Source of the DNA: Mycobacterium gastri
GTDB lineage: Bacteria > Actinomycetota > Actinomycetes > Mycobacteriales > Mycobacteriaceae
Assembly: GCF_002102175.1 (NCBI RefSeq)
Contig: NZ_LQOX01000116.1
Span: 87,765 to 151,764, forward strand
DNA: 64,000 bases
Direction: 5' to 3'
The notes beneath the pieces are model-generated. The model saw only the letters and a program-made list of their open reading frames with translations. It searched no databases and was not told the origin of the DNA. Below, piece by piece: positions 20,071 to 33,120 of the stretch. Both the position numbers and the translations under genes were made by a program. Each line of letters opens with the position of its first letter. Positions within the stretch are counted from its first letter, which is position 1.

Positions 20071-20157
20071 GCCGCCGCCCGGCGAAGGTGGTCGCAGCCA
20101 CGGCAGATGGGTACAGTTGGCCCAGACATTGTTCCGGTGCGGGCGAGAGGGAGGGCC

Positions 20158-20895
20158 ATGTGGTACTACCTTTTCAAGTACGTTTTCATGGGCCCGCTGT
20201 TTATATTGCTCGGCCGGCCGAAAATTGAAGGTGCGGAAAACATTCCGAGTTCCGGGCCGGCGATTCTGGCCAGTAACCACCTCGCTGTGGCGGACAGCTT
20301 CTACCTTCCGTTGGCCGTGCGCCGCCGGATCACATTCCTGGCAAAAGCCGAATACTTCACCGGCACCGGATTCAAGGGCTGGATTAACCGCTGGTTTTAC
20401 AGCGTCTCCGGGCAGGTGCCCATCGACCGCACCAACGCCGACTCCGCACAAGCCGCGCTGGAAACCGCAGAGCGGCTCTTGCGTCGGGGCAAGTTGCTCG
20501 GCATGTACCCCGAGGGCACTCGGTCGCCGGACGGTCGCCTCTACAAGGGAAAGACCGGCCTGGCGCGGCTAGCGCTGCACACCGGGGTTCCGGTGATTCC
20601 GGTAGCCATGATCGGCACTAACGTCGTCAACCCGCCGGGCAAGAAGATGTTGCGGTTCGGGCGGGTGACGGTTCGTTTCGGCAAACCAATGGACTTCACC
20701 CGGTTCGAGGGACTGGCCGGCAACCACTTCATCGAGCGGGCCGTCACCGACGAGGTGATGTACGAGCTGATGGGGCTTTCCGGTCAGGAGTACGTCGATA
20801 TCTACGCAGCCAGCGTCAAAGACGACAGCAAGGGCGCCGGTGCTCATTCCGGTCCGAAGGACGCCGCCCGGATCCCCGAGACCGCTGCCGGCTGA
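20158..20895 (+). CDS. 1-acyl-sn-glycerol-3-phosphate acyltransferase (PlsC-like)
   Basis: The 245-residue acyltransferase has the catalytic NHxxxxD motif (SNHLAVADSFY), the substrate-binding EGTRSPDG and PVIPVAM blocks. It is expected to acylate lysophosphatidic acid or a related glycerolipid at the inner membrane; the exact acceptor for Rv2182c-type enzymes is not settled by sequence. ATG 20158 (MWYYLFKY) follows AGGGAGG and matches the M. tuberculosis start. It ends one base before the opposite-strand mannosyltransferase gene. Confidence 0.9.
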   Translation: MWYYLFKYVFMGPLFILLGRPKIEGAENIPSSGPAILASNHLAVADSFYLPLAVRRRITFLAKAEYFTGTGFKGWINRWFYSVSGQVPIDRTNADSAQAALETAERLLRRGKLLGMYPEGTRSPDGRLYKGKTGLARLALHTGVPVIPVAMIGTNVVNPPGKKMLRFGRVTVRFGKPMDFTRFEGLAGNHFIERAVTDEVMYELMGLSGQEYVDIYAASVKDDSKGAGAHSGPKDAARIPETAAG

Positions 20896-22182
20896 TCAGG
20901 CCGCGGCCGTCGACACCGGGATCCGCCCCGGCTCGGGCGAGCGCTCCGTCGTCAGCCGGGTGGTCACGGTGAGGCCGGCAACGACGATGATCGCCAGCGC
21001 CCACCACACGTAGGACATCCCGGCAAGTTGACGCCACCACTCCGCGGTGGCCTCCCGGTGCTTGGGCAGCAGCTCGATCGGCGTCCATCTCATCAGCGCC
21101 ACCCCGGCGGCGGTGACCACGGCCAGCGCCGCATTTCGCCGCCGCCAGGCCAGCACCGCGGTCACCAAAACCGCCGGCAGCATCCACACCCAGTGGTGGG
21201 ACCACGAAACCGGTGAAACCACCAACCCGAACAACGCCACGCAAATCACGGCCAGGGCCGGCTCATCGGCCCGCAGCACTCGGCGCATCGCCCATACCGT
21301 CGCAACCAGCGCCACCAGCGACAGGACCACCCACAGCAGGAAGCTTTCGTGCTCGCCGATCGGCAGCCGGGCCAGCGCACCCGCAATGTTCTGGTCGGTG
21401 TTCAACGAAGCCGAACCGATGCGGTCGGTGTGGTGCAGGGTATGGGTCCAGTACTCGCGGGAATCACGCCACGCCAGCGCGAAGCCGGCCAGCGTCGCAG
21501 CCGCGAAGGACGCCAGGGCTGTCAGTGCCGCCCGGCCGTCCCGGCGCAGCAGGAAGTAGAGCAGAAACACCGCCGGAGTCAGTTTCAGTGCTATACCCAA
21601 GCCGAGCAGCAGGCCCCGCGGCCACGGCGTGCGGCGCGGGAAACAATCGAGGATCACCAAGGTCATCAGCACGGCGTTGATCTGGCCGAAGGCGAAGTTG
21701 GAGCTCAGCGGCTCCAGCCAGATCGACGCCGGAGCCACGATGATCACCGCCAACCACAGTCGGCGCACCCAGGCCGGACCGGGCAGCAGCGTCGAGGTGG
21801 GCCAAACGTTCAGACCGGTCAGCACCACCACCGTCGACACGATCAGTACCACCAGCGTCAGCAGGGTGATCGCGACGCTGGCGGCCGGCATCTTCAACCA
21901 GGCGAACGGGCTGAACACCACCGCGGCCAGCGGAGGGTAGGTGAACGGGAGGTCCAGCCCGATGGGTGTGTGGAACTTCACGTCGCCGCTGTACAGCGGA
22001 CGGCCGTCCAACCAGGCTTGGCCGCCCATCTGATAGATGTCGATGTCGATGCGGTAGGGGATGTGTCCGAGCAACCGCCAGGCCACGTAGCCCAGTGCCC
22101 CGGCGGCCACCAGCCCAAGCAGGCACCATAACGAGACCCGTCCGAGTCGACTGCCCAGCTCGGGCGACCGCCATGTACTCAT
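20896..22182 (-). CDS. Polyprenol-phosphate-mannose dependent alpha-(1->2) mannosyltransferase (Rv2181 type)
   Basis: This 428-residue GT-C (GT87/DUF2029) membrane enzyme has about ten hydrophobic helices and an early acidic motif in the first external loop ([14 protein letters not shown]). M. tuberculosis Rv2181, of nearly identical length (427), adds the alpha-1,2 mannose branches of lipomannan and the caps of lipoarabinomannan, using polyprenol-phosphate mannose. It lies within a group of PIM/LAM genes (pimB, mptA). ATG 22182 is the clear start. Confidence 0.92.
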   Translation of the reverse strand: MSTWRSPELGSRLGRVSLWCLLGLVAAGALGYVAWRLLGHIPYRIDIDIYQMGGQAWLDGRPLYSGDVKFHTPIGLDLPFTYPPLAAVVFSPFAWLKMPAASVAITLLTLVVLIVSTVVVLTGLNVWPTSTLLPGPAWVRRLWLAVIIVAPASIWLEPLSSNFAFGQINAVLMTLVILDCFPRRTPWPRGLLLGLGIALKLTPAVFLLYFLLRRDGRAALTALASFAAATLAGFALAWRDSREYWTHTLHHTDRIGSASLNTDQNIAGALARLPIGEHESFLLWVVLSLVALVATVWAMRRVLRADEPALAVICVALFGLVVSPVSWSHHWVWMLPAVLVTAVLAWRRRNAALAVVTAAGVALMRWTPIELLPKHREATAEWWRQLAGMSYVWWALAIIVVAGLTVTTRLTTERSPEPGRIPVSTAAA

Positions 22183-22325
22183 GTCAAAGACAGCCTAATC
22201 GTTACCGAGGCGGTCGCTTGCCGCCACAGCGCGGCTCAGGCCGCTTAGGCCTCGCCTGCGTCGGCCGGCGTAGTTTTTGTGGAGTGCTCCAATGGCTGCA
22301 GCATGACTGCCCCTGCTGTGCTTCG

Positions 22326-22466
22326 GTGGACGCGGTTTTCGCCGCCGTAGCCGTGGCGGGGCTGTTGGCCCTGGGATTCCATCCGCTGATGTTTGTCCTG
22401 GCGAACCTCGACATCGATCCCGCGCCACCGCCGAAGGCTGCCGAACGCCTGCTGACCGCGCGATAG
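22326..22466 (+). pseudogene. Possible 3' remnant of an Rv2180c-type membrane gene
   Basis: In M. tuberculosis a membrane gene of about 295 codons (Rv2180c) separates Rv2181 from Rv2179c. Here the whole gap (22183-22487) is only 305 bases, so an intact gene cannot fit. A short in-frame stretch encodes one membrane helix and a polar tail (VDAVFAAVAVAGLLALGF, then DPAPPPKAAERLLTAR). It ends in a stop 21 bases before the next gene, as the C-terminus of a deleted membrane protein would. Whether it is still translated is unknown, and the assignment rests on position and character. Confidence 0.4.
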
Positions 22467-22487
22467 CCTGCCCGGATAAACTGCGAT

Positions 22488-24516
<2,029 letters not shown>

Positions 24517-24520
24517 GGTG

Positions 24521-24578
24521 GTGAGCAGACGCAAAATCCCCTAAAACACGGGGTTTTCGGCGATTTCGCGGTTGTCAC
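24521..24578. repeat. Imperfect palindromic intergenic element / possible bidirectional terminator
   Basis: Between the convergent aroG and pknL lies GTGAGCAGACGCAAAATCCC, a sequence type that recurs between mycobacterial genes, followed by a partial mirror copy. The inner stem pairs AAATCCCCTAAAA with TTTTCGGCGATTT (two mismatches), with a loop around CACGGGG. The position and T-rich flanks suggest a bidirectional transcription stop. Both arms are degenerate relative to the usual mycobacterial palindrome. Confidence 0.5.
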
Positions 24579-24603
24579 CGCAGGTACCCCAGCTCGAGGT
24601 CGG

Positions 24604-25872
24604 TTACAACAGTCCGCTCAGGTTACTGCCGATCGTCCAGGCCGCGGTCGCGACCAGCCCGGTGATCGCCAGCACCACCGCCACCCAGATCAGCACCATG
24701 CGGCGGGCGTGCTGTCGCGCCCAGACGAATTCGTCCATCGAGATGCCGGCGAATTGCCCTGACACCGGCCGGTATTCGTATTCTTCCGGTTGGGCATCCG
24801 GGCGGGCCGCCGATACCGGCTCGGCCCAGCTCCCCGGTTCTCGGGTCAGTTCGCGGGTTGGGTGCCGAACCGGTGGGCGCGGCCGCTGGGCGATCCGGCT
24901 GCGATGCAGTATGGCCGACCGGTGCTGGGCCGAGTTGTGCGGCGCGGGCACCCGGAAGTCCGGGAGTGCCAGCTCCTCCGCGATCGACTCGAGATCGGCG
25001 CCCATCTCGATGGCGTCGGCGTACCTGTCGGCAGGGTCACGGGCGGTAGCGCAGGCCACAAATTCGTCGAATTGCTTTGGCACACCATCGATTACAGAGC
25101 TAGGTGGCGGCACGTCGCGGTCCAGCCGCTGATAGGCGATCGACAATGCCGAGTCGCCGCTGAACGGCGTGTGTCCGGTCAGCAACTCGTAGGTGAGAAT
25201 TCCGGCCGAGTAGACATCGCTGCGGGGACCGGCCTGGCCGTCGCGGACCTGCTCGGGAGACAAGTACGCCGCGGTGCCCAAAATGACGCTGGCCGAAGTG
25301 ATTCCGGCGGCAGCGACGGCCCGGACCAATCCGAAATCGGCGATCTTGACCTCGCCGTCGTCGGAGATCAACACATTTTCGGGCTTGACGTCGCGGTGCA
25401 CCAGGCCGGCCCGATGCGCTGCGGCCAGCCCGCCCAGCACCGGGCGCAGCACGGCCACCACGGCATGTGGGGGCATCGGTCCGCGTTCGGCCAGCAGTTC
25501 GCGCAGCGTGCCGCCTTCGACGAGTTCCATCACCAGAAACGGGTGCCGGGAATCCAGCCCCTGGTCGTAGACCGCAACCAGGCCGGAGTTCTTCAACCGG
25601 GCGACCGTGCGGGCCTCGAGTTGGAAACGGGTGAGAAACTGTTCGTCGCCCGCATAGCGGGAGTCCATCACCTTCAGGGCGACGGGGCGGTCCAGCCGGA
25701 CGTCGAGACCGCGGTAGACCGTCGAGGTCCCGCCGCTGGCGATCTTGGCCTGAACCAGGTAGCGGCCGTCCAGCAGCGTGCTGTCCAACGGATCCGAAGT
25801 CCCGGCTTCAGCTCGGTGACGATGCGGGCCGGCGCGGCCCGAGATGGAGCCGGGCACATCAGCTTCAGCCAC
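24604..25872 (-). CDS. pknL: Serine/threonine protein kinase PknL
   Basis: This is a Hanks-type membrane kinase. The kinase domain (about residues 35-295 from the listed start) shows IASGGTSTVYRG, the VALKVM lysine, VHRDVKPENV (catalytic loop) and ADFGLV, with activation-loop Ser/Thr in ITSASVILGTAAYLSPEQ. A juxtamembrane linker of about 80 residues leads to one helix (LIWVAVVLAITGLVATAAW) and a very short outer tail, so no sensor domain. GTG 25872 is chosen; the M. tuberculosis start aligns about 20 codons inside, where this sequence has no start codon. It is divergent from its known substrate gene at 25938. Confidence 0.92.
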   Translation of the reverse strand: MAEADVPGSISGRAGPHRHRAEAGTSDPLDSTLLDGRYLVQAKIASGGTSTVYRGLDVRLDRPVALKVMDSRYAGDEQFLTRFQLEARTVARLKNSGLVAVYDQGLDSRHPFLVMELVEGGTLRELLAERGPMPPHAVVAVLRPVLGGLAAAHRAGLVHRDVKPENVLISDDGEVKIADFGLVRAVAAAGITSASVILGTAAYLSPEQVRDGQAGPRSDVYSAGILTYELLTGHTPFSGDSALSIAYQRLDRDVPPPSSVIDGVPKQFDEFVACATARDPADRYADAIEMGADLESIAEELALPDFRVPAPHNSAQHRSAILHRSRIAQRPRPPVRHPTRELTREPGSWAEPVSAARPDAQPEEYEYRPVSGQFAGISMDEFVWARQHARRMVLIWVAVVLAITGLVATAAWTIGSNLSGLL

Positions 25873-25937
25873 GGGGCCATCGTAGGTGGCGGCGCGAATC
25901 GGATGAGACAACGTGCACCAAGCTCTACACTTGCGCC

Positions 25938-26342
25938 GTGGGCAGCATTCCGGCCGGCGATGATGTTCTGGACCCCAACGAGCCAACCTACGACCTGCCC
26001 CGGGTCGCCGAACTTCTCGGTGTGCCGATCAGCAAGGTGCACCAGCAGCTGCGCGAAGGTCACCTGGTCGCGGTACGGCGTGCCGGCGGCGTAGTGGTGC
26101 CACAAGTGTTCTTCACCAAATCCGGCCAGGTGGTCAAGAGCCTGCCCGGACTGTTGACGATCCTGCACGACGGCGGCTATCGCGACACCGAGATCGTGCG
26201 CTGGCTGTTCACCCCCGACCCGTCGCTGACCGTTACCCGCGACGGCTCACGCGATGTCGTGAGCAATGCTCGTCCGGTCGATGCGCTCCACGCCCACCAG
26301 GCCCGCGAAGTCGTGCGTCGGGCCCAAGCTATGGCGTATTGA
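25938..26342 (+). CDS. DNA-binding protein, PknL substrate (Rv2175c type)
   Basis: This 134-residue winged-helix-like protein has a MerR/excisionase-type HTH (about 15-60: YDLPRVAELLGVPISKVHQQLREGHLVAVRR). The M. tuberculosis orthologue binds DNA and is phosphorylated by PknL on a threonine in its flexible N-terminus; the corresponding threonine is in DPNEPTYDLP or just before. Divergence from pknL conserves the kinase-substrate pairing. GTG 25938 follows the M. tuberculosis core; a longer N-terminus is possible. Confidence 0.88.
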   Translation: MGSIPAGDDVLDPNEPTYDLPRVAELLGVPISKVHQQLREGHLVAVRRAGGVVVPQVFFTKSGQVVKSLPGLLTILHDGGYRDTEIVRWLFTPDPSLTVTRDGSRDVVSNARPVDALHAHQAREVVRRAQAMAY

Positions 26343-26347
26343 GGTCC

Positions 26348-27889
26348 TTATCGAGCGGGTTCCGGTGCGTCCCTTGGGGCAGCCGGCTCCGGCACCCGGT
26401 ACAGCGAATACCAGGCCAGCAGTGCGAACGCGGTCGCCAGCCCGAAGTGCAGCCAGGAATACATGCCGTGTGATCCGTCGGGTTTGAAGATCACCATGAC
26501 CCAGGTCGAGAATCCGGCGATGGCCGCAATTGCCGGCCGTGACTGGGCCAGTGGGGCCACTACCGCCAGCGGCCAGGAGTAGTACCACGGCAGGGCGGCG
26601 GGGACGAACAACACCACGATCAGCATCGACCACGCGATGCCGGCCAGCACCGCCCGGTCATCGCGGCGAAACCGCCACCACAGCAGCGGCAGCGACACCG
26701 CGATGATCAGAATTCCGATGAACCTGGTGATCCGCAGCAAGGTGTAAAAGTCGAGGGTGAAGAAATTCCTGCCCAGAGCGTGGATCAGGTTCGCCGCTCC
26801 CGTCGGCAGCGTCAACCAGTTGATGATCTTCACCGAGCCGGCCAGCGCCGTGAGCCACCCCAGTCCGACGCCGGCCACCGCGGACAGCACCGCGAACACC
26901 GCCACGAATATCAGCAGCGACGCTGCGGCGGCAGCCAGGAACGCCTGGACCGGCCGGTATCCCCGGTCATCGCGCAGATGTCGCATCCAGACCCAGAACA
27001 GGAACGGCAGCGCCAGCCCGGCGGTGGCTTTGACCGCGATCGCCACCGTGATCAGCGTGATGCCCGCGACATGGCGACGCTGCATGGTGAGCGCGATGCC
27101 GGCGGCCATCAGGCCGACCATCAGCATCTCGTTGTGCACTCCACCCATCAGATGGATGAGCACCAGTGGGTTGAGCACGCAGGTCCACAGCGCGGTGGCG
27201 CCGTCGGCACCGAGGTGACGTGCCAGGCGGGGGGTCGCCCAAATCAACAGCGCCAGCCCGGGCAGCATGCACAAGCGCAGCAGCATGGTCCCGGCGACCA
27301 CGTTGTTGCCGACGATGATCGTGACGAGCTTGGCCACCAGGATGAACGCCGGACCGTAGGGGGCGGTAGTGATCGTCCAAATCGGGCTCACGTCGTCCAG
27401 CAACGCATTCGGGTTACCCACCGGCCCCACCGCATAGGGATCCAGGCCGTCGCGCAACAGTGCGCCCTGGGCCAGGTAGGAGTAGGTGTCCCGGCTGAAG
27501 ACCGGCACCGACAGCAGCAGCGGCGCCAGCCAGAATGCGGTGGTGGCCCGCATGGTGAACTCGGTCGCTTCGCCGGCGAGGACTCGTCGGCCCAGCCACA
27601 GCCACGCGATCAGCATCAGGCCCACGCCCAACCACAACACGATCGACGACAGCACCAGCCCGTGGCCGAAGCGCAGCCACGACATGTGGATCGTCTCCAG
27701 CAGCGGGTCGTGCTGGCGGGTGCTGCCGGCCCCCAACCCTCCCGCGGTGATCAGCACGGCCCCCAGAAAACCCAGCCAGGCGGGTTTGGCCCGCGGGCTG
27801 CCGGCGAATGCGCGAAATCGTGAAATATGTTGGCCCACTGATAGTTTCGTCGCCGAGTCAGTTTCGGGCGGGGGCGTCGCTCTGGTCAT
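26348..27889 (-). CDS. mptA: Alpha-(1->6)-mannopyranosyltransferase MptA
   Basis: The 513-residue GT-C polytopic enzyme has about 13 hydrophobic segments and an extracytoplasmic acidic motif in SRDTYSYLAQGALLRDG. MptA elongates the alpha-1,6 mannan backbone of lipomannan from polyprenol-phosphate mannose. Length and sequence correspond to Rv2174. ATG 27889 lies four bases after the idsA2 stop, so the two are probably one transcript, prenyl synthase first. Confidence 0.92.
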   Translation of the reverse strand: MTRATPPPETDSATKLSVGQHISRFRAFAGSPRAKPAWLGFLGAVLITAGGLGAGSTRQHDPLLETIHMSWLRFGHGLVLSSIVLWLGVGLMLIAWLWLGRRVLAGEATEFTMRATTAFWLAPLLLSVPVFSRDTYSYLAQGALLRDGLDPYAVGPVGNPNALLDDVSPIWTITTAPYGPAFILVAKLVTIIVGNNVVAGTMLLRLCMLPGLALLIWATPRLARHLGADGATALWTCVLNPLVLIHLMGGVHNEMLMVGLMAAGIALTMQRRHVAGITLITVAIAVKATAGLALPFLFWVWMRHLRDDRGYRPVQAFLAAAAASLLIFVAVFAVLSAVAGVGLGWLTALAGSVKIINWLTLPTGAANLIHALGRNFFTLDFYTLLRITRFIGILIIAVSLPLLWWRFRRDDRAVLAGIAWSMLIVVLFVPAALPWYYSWPLAVVAPLAQSRPAIAAIAGFSTWVMVIFKPDGSHGMYSWLHFGLATAFALLAWYSLYRVPEPAAPRDAPEPAR

Positions 27890-27893
27890 CGGT

Positions 27894-30164
<2,271 letters not shown>

Positions 30165-30200
30165 CCGGGACCAACCGAGCCCCGTGAGCGACCCGGTCCG

Positions 30201-30929
30201 TTACTTCGGCGGCTGGTCGCCCGCGGCCGTGAGCCGGGGGGAGCGGTCCCGGCTGATCCAGGCCAGCAGTGCCACCACGCCCGCGGCCAGCAACGACCCG
30301 ATGCCCAGCCAGATGCCGGCCGCGGTGAATGACCGGGTGTTGGGGTCGGTATAGCGGGCCTGAGCGTTCATGGTGCTCACCACGCCCGGTTTGAGCTTCC
30401 ACTGCACCACTTCGGGCTCGATGCGGTCACCGTTGGTAGAGGTCACGGTGCCGGGAAAGGCGACGGTCAGCTCGACGTCGGCGTCGGCGTCGGTGAGGGA
30501 GGTCAGATCTGCCCGGCCCTCCAGAATCACCAGGTTGCCGTTGCGCCGCAACGACAGATTCACCCCGGCCGCGTCGGAGTTCATGTTGGCCAGCTGCGGC
30601 AACTCGGCGAACGTCAAATCGGAAAACACCGCCTGCGATCCCACGTAGCCGTCGCTGTCGTAGTTAGAGACAGCCACTTTCTGGCTGAATGCCAGGTTGT
30701 TGCTGTCGAGTTGAGGGCCGGCGTCCTTGTTGTTCTTCGGCTTTGCCGCGGCGATGATCTCTCCGGACACCAGGTCGTCGGGTGAGATGGTGATCGACGC
30801 TCGCACGCGCAGGCATCCGGTGGCCAGGGGCACCAGCATCAACAGCATCGCGATGGCCAGCATGCGGCGCCGTCGGGTCCCAGTTACCCGAGATTTGCGG
30901 GCTGAGAGCGAGGGAGAGCTGGCGCGCAC
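30201..30929 (-). CDS. lppM: Lipoprotein LppM
   Basis: LppM is a surface lipoprotein implicated in manipulation of phagocytosis in M. tuberculosis. The signal segment is RRRRMLAIAMLLMLVPLATGC with a clear lipobox cysteine. The mature part is a beta-rich domain of about 160 residues, followed by a C-terminal membrane helix (GIWLGIGSLLAAGVVALLAWI) and a short basic tail, giving two membrane attachments. The start is uncertain: GTG 30929 includes the basic n-region, ATG 30863 would begin inside it. M. tuberculosis starts between them at a codon that is GTA here. Confidence 0.88.
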   Translation of the reverse strand: MRASSPSLSARKSRVTGTRRRRMLAIAMLLMLVPLATGCLRVRASITISPDDLVSGEIIAAAKPKNNKDAGPQLDSNNLAFSQKVAVSNYDSDGYVGSQAVFSDLTFAELPQLANMNSDAAGVNLSLRRNGNLVILEGRADLTSLTDADADVELTVAFPGTVTSTNGDRIEPEVVQWKLKPGVVSTMNAQARYTDPNTRSFTAAGIWLGIGSLLAAGVVALLAWISRDRSPRLTAAGDQPPK

Positions 30930-30984
30930 CAGGTCATCGTGCCAGACCCGGTGTGCCGCTTGGGCAAGCCGTCCGGAGTCGGGC

Positions 30985-31623
30985 CTACAGCGGCAGAGCG
31001 CGACCGAGGATCGCAAACGCCCGGGGGTCGCCGGCGAAGTAGTAGCCGCGAATGATGTCGGTGAAGCCCAGCCGCCGGTACAACCGCCACGCCCGGTTGG
31101 CCTCCCCATTGGTCTCCGGAGTGGACAGTAGGACGTGGTCCTCCTGCCGACCGGCGAGTAGCCGGCGGACCAGTGCCTCGCCGAGGCCATGGCCCTGGGC
31201 GCGCGGCTGGATATGTAATTCCGTCAACTCGAAATAGCTACTCATCACCCGGGAGATCGCCTGCGGCGGAAAACCACTGCGCTGCAGTCCCAAAACCACT
31301 TGCTGCTGCCACCACTGACCCGGGGCGCCGGGGTAGCCGTAGGCCACGCCGACCATCGGTGCGTTGCTCAGATCGACAGCCGGCAACGCCCGGCTGTCGG
31401 GGTCGGCTCCCGCGATCGCGGACGGATCGGCCCCGGCTGGGTCCGCGACTTCGACGGCGGCGACGGCCTTCCAGCCCCGCCGGCGGATGTGCTCCAGCCA
31501 CATTGCGGCGCGCTGATTCTCGGTGCCTCTGGGGTAGCGCATCGCGTCGACATAGACGGTGAGGGCCTCCCTGAGGCGGCGCTCCATCTCGCTCGGGGCC
31601 AGATCGATGAGGAATATCGCCAA
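30985..31623 (-). CDS. GNAT-family N-acetyltransferase (Rv2170 type)
   Basis: The 212-residue acetyltransferase has the acetyl-CoA binding motif IQPRAQGHGLGEALVRRLL (R/Q-x-x-G-x-G/A) and the following beta strand. The Rv2170 orthologue has been reported to acetylate isocitrate dehydrogenase and to inactivate isoniazid. TTG 31623 is supported by GAGGAGGG ending a few bases before it. It lies upstream of lppM in the same direction. Confidence 0.85.
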   Translation of the reverse strand: MAIFLIDLAPSEMERRLREALTVYVDAMRYPRGTENQRAAMWLEHIRRRGWKAVAAVEVADPAGADPSAIAGADPDSRALPAVDLSNAPMVGVAYGYPGAPGQWWQQQVVLGLQRSGFPPQAISRVMSSYFELTELHIQPRAQGHGLGEALVRRLLAGRQEDHVLLSTPETNGEANRAWRLYRRLGFTDIIRGYYFAGDPRAFAILGRALPL

Positions 31624-31900
31624 CTGCCCTCCTCACGGTGATCGGGTGCGGTGCTTCAGCACCAGTATCGGACCATTGCCGTCGCGGTTGCCCGAGCGGT
31701 CGACATGTGCACCGATAACCGGTTGCACCGCATGGGGTGTCGGGCGCATTCGTGCGCCAGGGTGCGGCCGGGATAGAATCGCCGGCGAATCAGTGGTACG
31801 GCTGGGATTGACCTCGTATCATCTGAGTTAGTTGCCCCTACAACGGGCATCCGCGTTGCTACCGGTAGTTACGTGACAGTCTGTCGGCAAGGAGGGACGA
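31624..31900. promoter_or_regulatory. Divergent region upstream of the acetyltransferase and the 31901 gene
   Basis: No gene is seen in these 277 bases. They must carry promoters in both directions. A good Shine-Dalgarno (AAGGAGGG, about 31889-31896) precedes the 31901 ATG, and GAGGAGGG on the other strand precedes TTG 31623. No operator could be recognised. Confidence 0.4.
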
Positions 31901-32305
31901 ATGCCACTCTCCGATCATGAGCAGCGGATGCTTGAGCAGATCGAGAGCGCGCTCTACGCCGAAGACCCTAAGTTCGCCTCGAGTGTCCGTGGTGGGGGCT
32001 TCCGCGCACCCACGGCACGGCGGCGCTTGCAGGGTGCGGCGTTGTTCGTCATCGGCCTGGCCATGCTGGTTTCCGGGGTGGCTTTCAAGGCCACGATGAT
32101 TGGAAGCTTCCCGATCCTCAGTGTCTTCGGTTTTGTCGTGATGTTCGGCGGCGTGGTGTATGCCATCACCGCGCCGCGGTTGCCGGGGCGGCTGGATCAC
32201 TCTCGGCCGGCGTCCGGGGGGTCGCGCCAGCGGCGTGGTAAAGGGGCCGGAGGCTCATTCACGAGCCGGATGGAGGACCGGTTCCGGCGCCGCTTCGACG
32301 AGTAG
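31901..32305 (+). CDS. DUF3040 membrane protein (Rv2169c type)
   Basis: This 134-residue protein has the DUF3040 start PLSDHEQRMLEQIESALYAEDPKFASSV, then two helices (LFVIGLAMLVSGVAF and FPILSVFGFVVMFGGVVYA) and a basic tail. Length equals Rv2169c. The family is widespread in actinobacteria, usually near division genes, and has no assigned function. The gene sits just before a strong terminator and mraZ. In H37Rv an IS6110 copy separates it from mraZ; here there is none. Confidence 0.9.
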   Translation: MPLSDHEQRMLEQIESALYAEDPKFASSVRGGGFRAPTARRRLQGAALFVIGLAMLVSGVAFKATMIGSFPILSVFGFVVMFGGVVYAITAPRLPGRLDHSRPASGGSRQRRGKGAGGSFTSRMEDRFRRRFDE

Positions 32306-32326
32306 GCGAACGAACGTAGACCTTAC

Positions 32327-32354
32327 GGGGCAGCCGCGTGGCTGCCCCGTTTTT
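32327..32354 (+). terminator. Rho-independent terminator
   Basis: A perfect 9-bp stem, GGGGCAGCC (32327-32335) with GGCTGCCCC (32340-32348), encloses a four-base loop and is followed by GTTTTT. It lies about 20 bases after the stop of the DUF3040 gene and insulates it from the mraZ promoter. Confidence 0.93.
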
Positions 32355-32608
32355 CGTGCGCACCCGGTGTTCCGGGCCGGAGGTGCCGTTTGCGGGTCAC
32401 GTGGGGGAGTCCACACCGAAACCCAGTTGTGAGCTATTGACCTTGCGCGTGCCCCACCCCGCCCCACTTTGGCGACTCTTTGCCATTCGCAGGGCTCTGA
32501 AATGCGGCTTTAGCACGGTCAGTGAGCTGGATGGCGGGCGCGGGGTGATCCGAACGTGGACCTGACGCCGCTGACTCTTGGGGAAATGCCACGACGACAC
32601 CCCATCAA

Positions 32609-32643
32609 TGGGGCGAAGTGGGGGATTGTGGGGTATGGTGGCT
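32609..32643 (+). promoter_or_regulatory. MraZ operator boxes (TGGGG repeats)
   Basis: TGGGG occurs at 32609, 32619 and 32629, and a weaker TGGCT at 32639, each exactly 10 bases after the last. This direct-repeat array (TGGGN, 5-base spacer) is the known binding pattern of the MraZ regulator, which represses or tunes its own operon. The array sits 45-80 bases before the mraZ start, so autoregulation of the dcw cluster is likely here. Confidence 0.8.
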
Positions 32644-32687
32644 GAAGTGTTTGGGTGAGCGAGCGGCTCTAGGTGGGAGGTGGCCTA

Positions 32688-33119
32688 GTGTTTCTCGGCA
32701 CCTACACGCCCAAACTCGACGACAAGGGGCGGCTGACGCTGCCGGCCAAGTTTCGCGACGCGTTGTCAGGGGGGTTGATGGTCACCAAAAGCCAAGATCA
32801 CAGCCTCGCCGTCTACCCGAGAGCGGAGTTCGAGCAGCTGGCGCGCCGGGCGAGCAAGGCGCCGCGAAGCAATCCCGAAGCACGGGCGTTCCTGCGCAAC
32901 CTTGCCGCCGGCACCGACGAGCAGCACCCCGACGGCCAAGGCCGGATCACGTTGTCGGCCGACCATCGCCGCTACGCGGGTCTTTCGAAGGACTGCGTGG
33001 TGATCGGCGCGGTCGACTACCTCGAGATCTGGGACGCCCAGGCATGGCACGACTACCAGCAACTCCATGAAGAGAACTTCTCCGCGGCCAGCGATGAAGC
33101 ACTCGGCGACATCTTCTGA
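32688..33119 (+). CDS. mraZ: Transcriptional regulator MraZ
   Basis: The 143-residue protein equals M. tuberculosis MraZ in length. It has two AbrB-like SpoVT/MraZ half domains, each with the DxxGR motif: [15 protein letters not shown] near the N-terminus and [13 protein letters not shown] in the second half. GTG 32688 follows GGGAGG by 7 bases. It is the first gene of the dcw cluster, downstream of its own predicted operator boxes. Confidence 0.95.
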   Translation: MFLGTYTPKLDDKGRLTLPAKFRDALSGGLMVTKSQDHSLAVYPRAEFEQLARRASKAPRSNPEARAFLRNLAAGTDEQHPDGQGRITLSADHRRYAGLSKDCVVIGAVDYLEIWDAQAWHDYQQLHEENFSAASDEALGDIF

Positions 33120-33120
33120 G

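Noticed and set aside
24790..26094. 434-codon plus-strand frame opposite pknL
   Set aside because: Antisense shadow of the kinase gene, without domains; the real plus-strand gene starts at 25938 in another frame.
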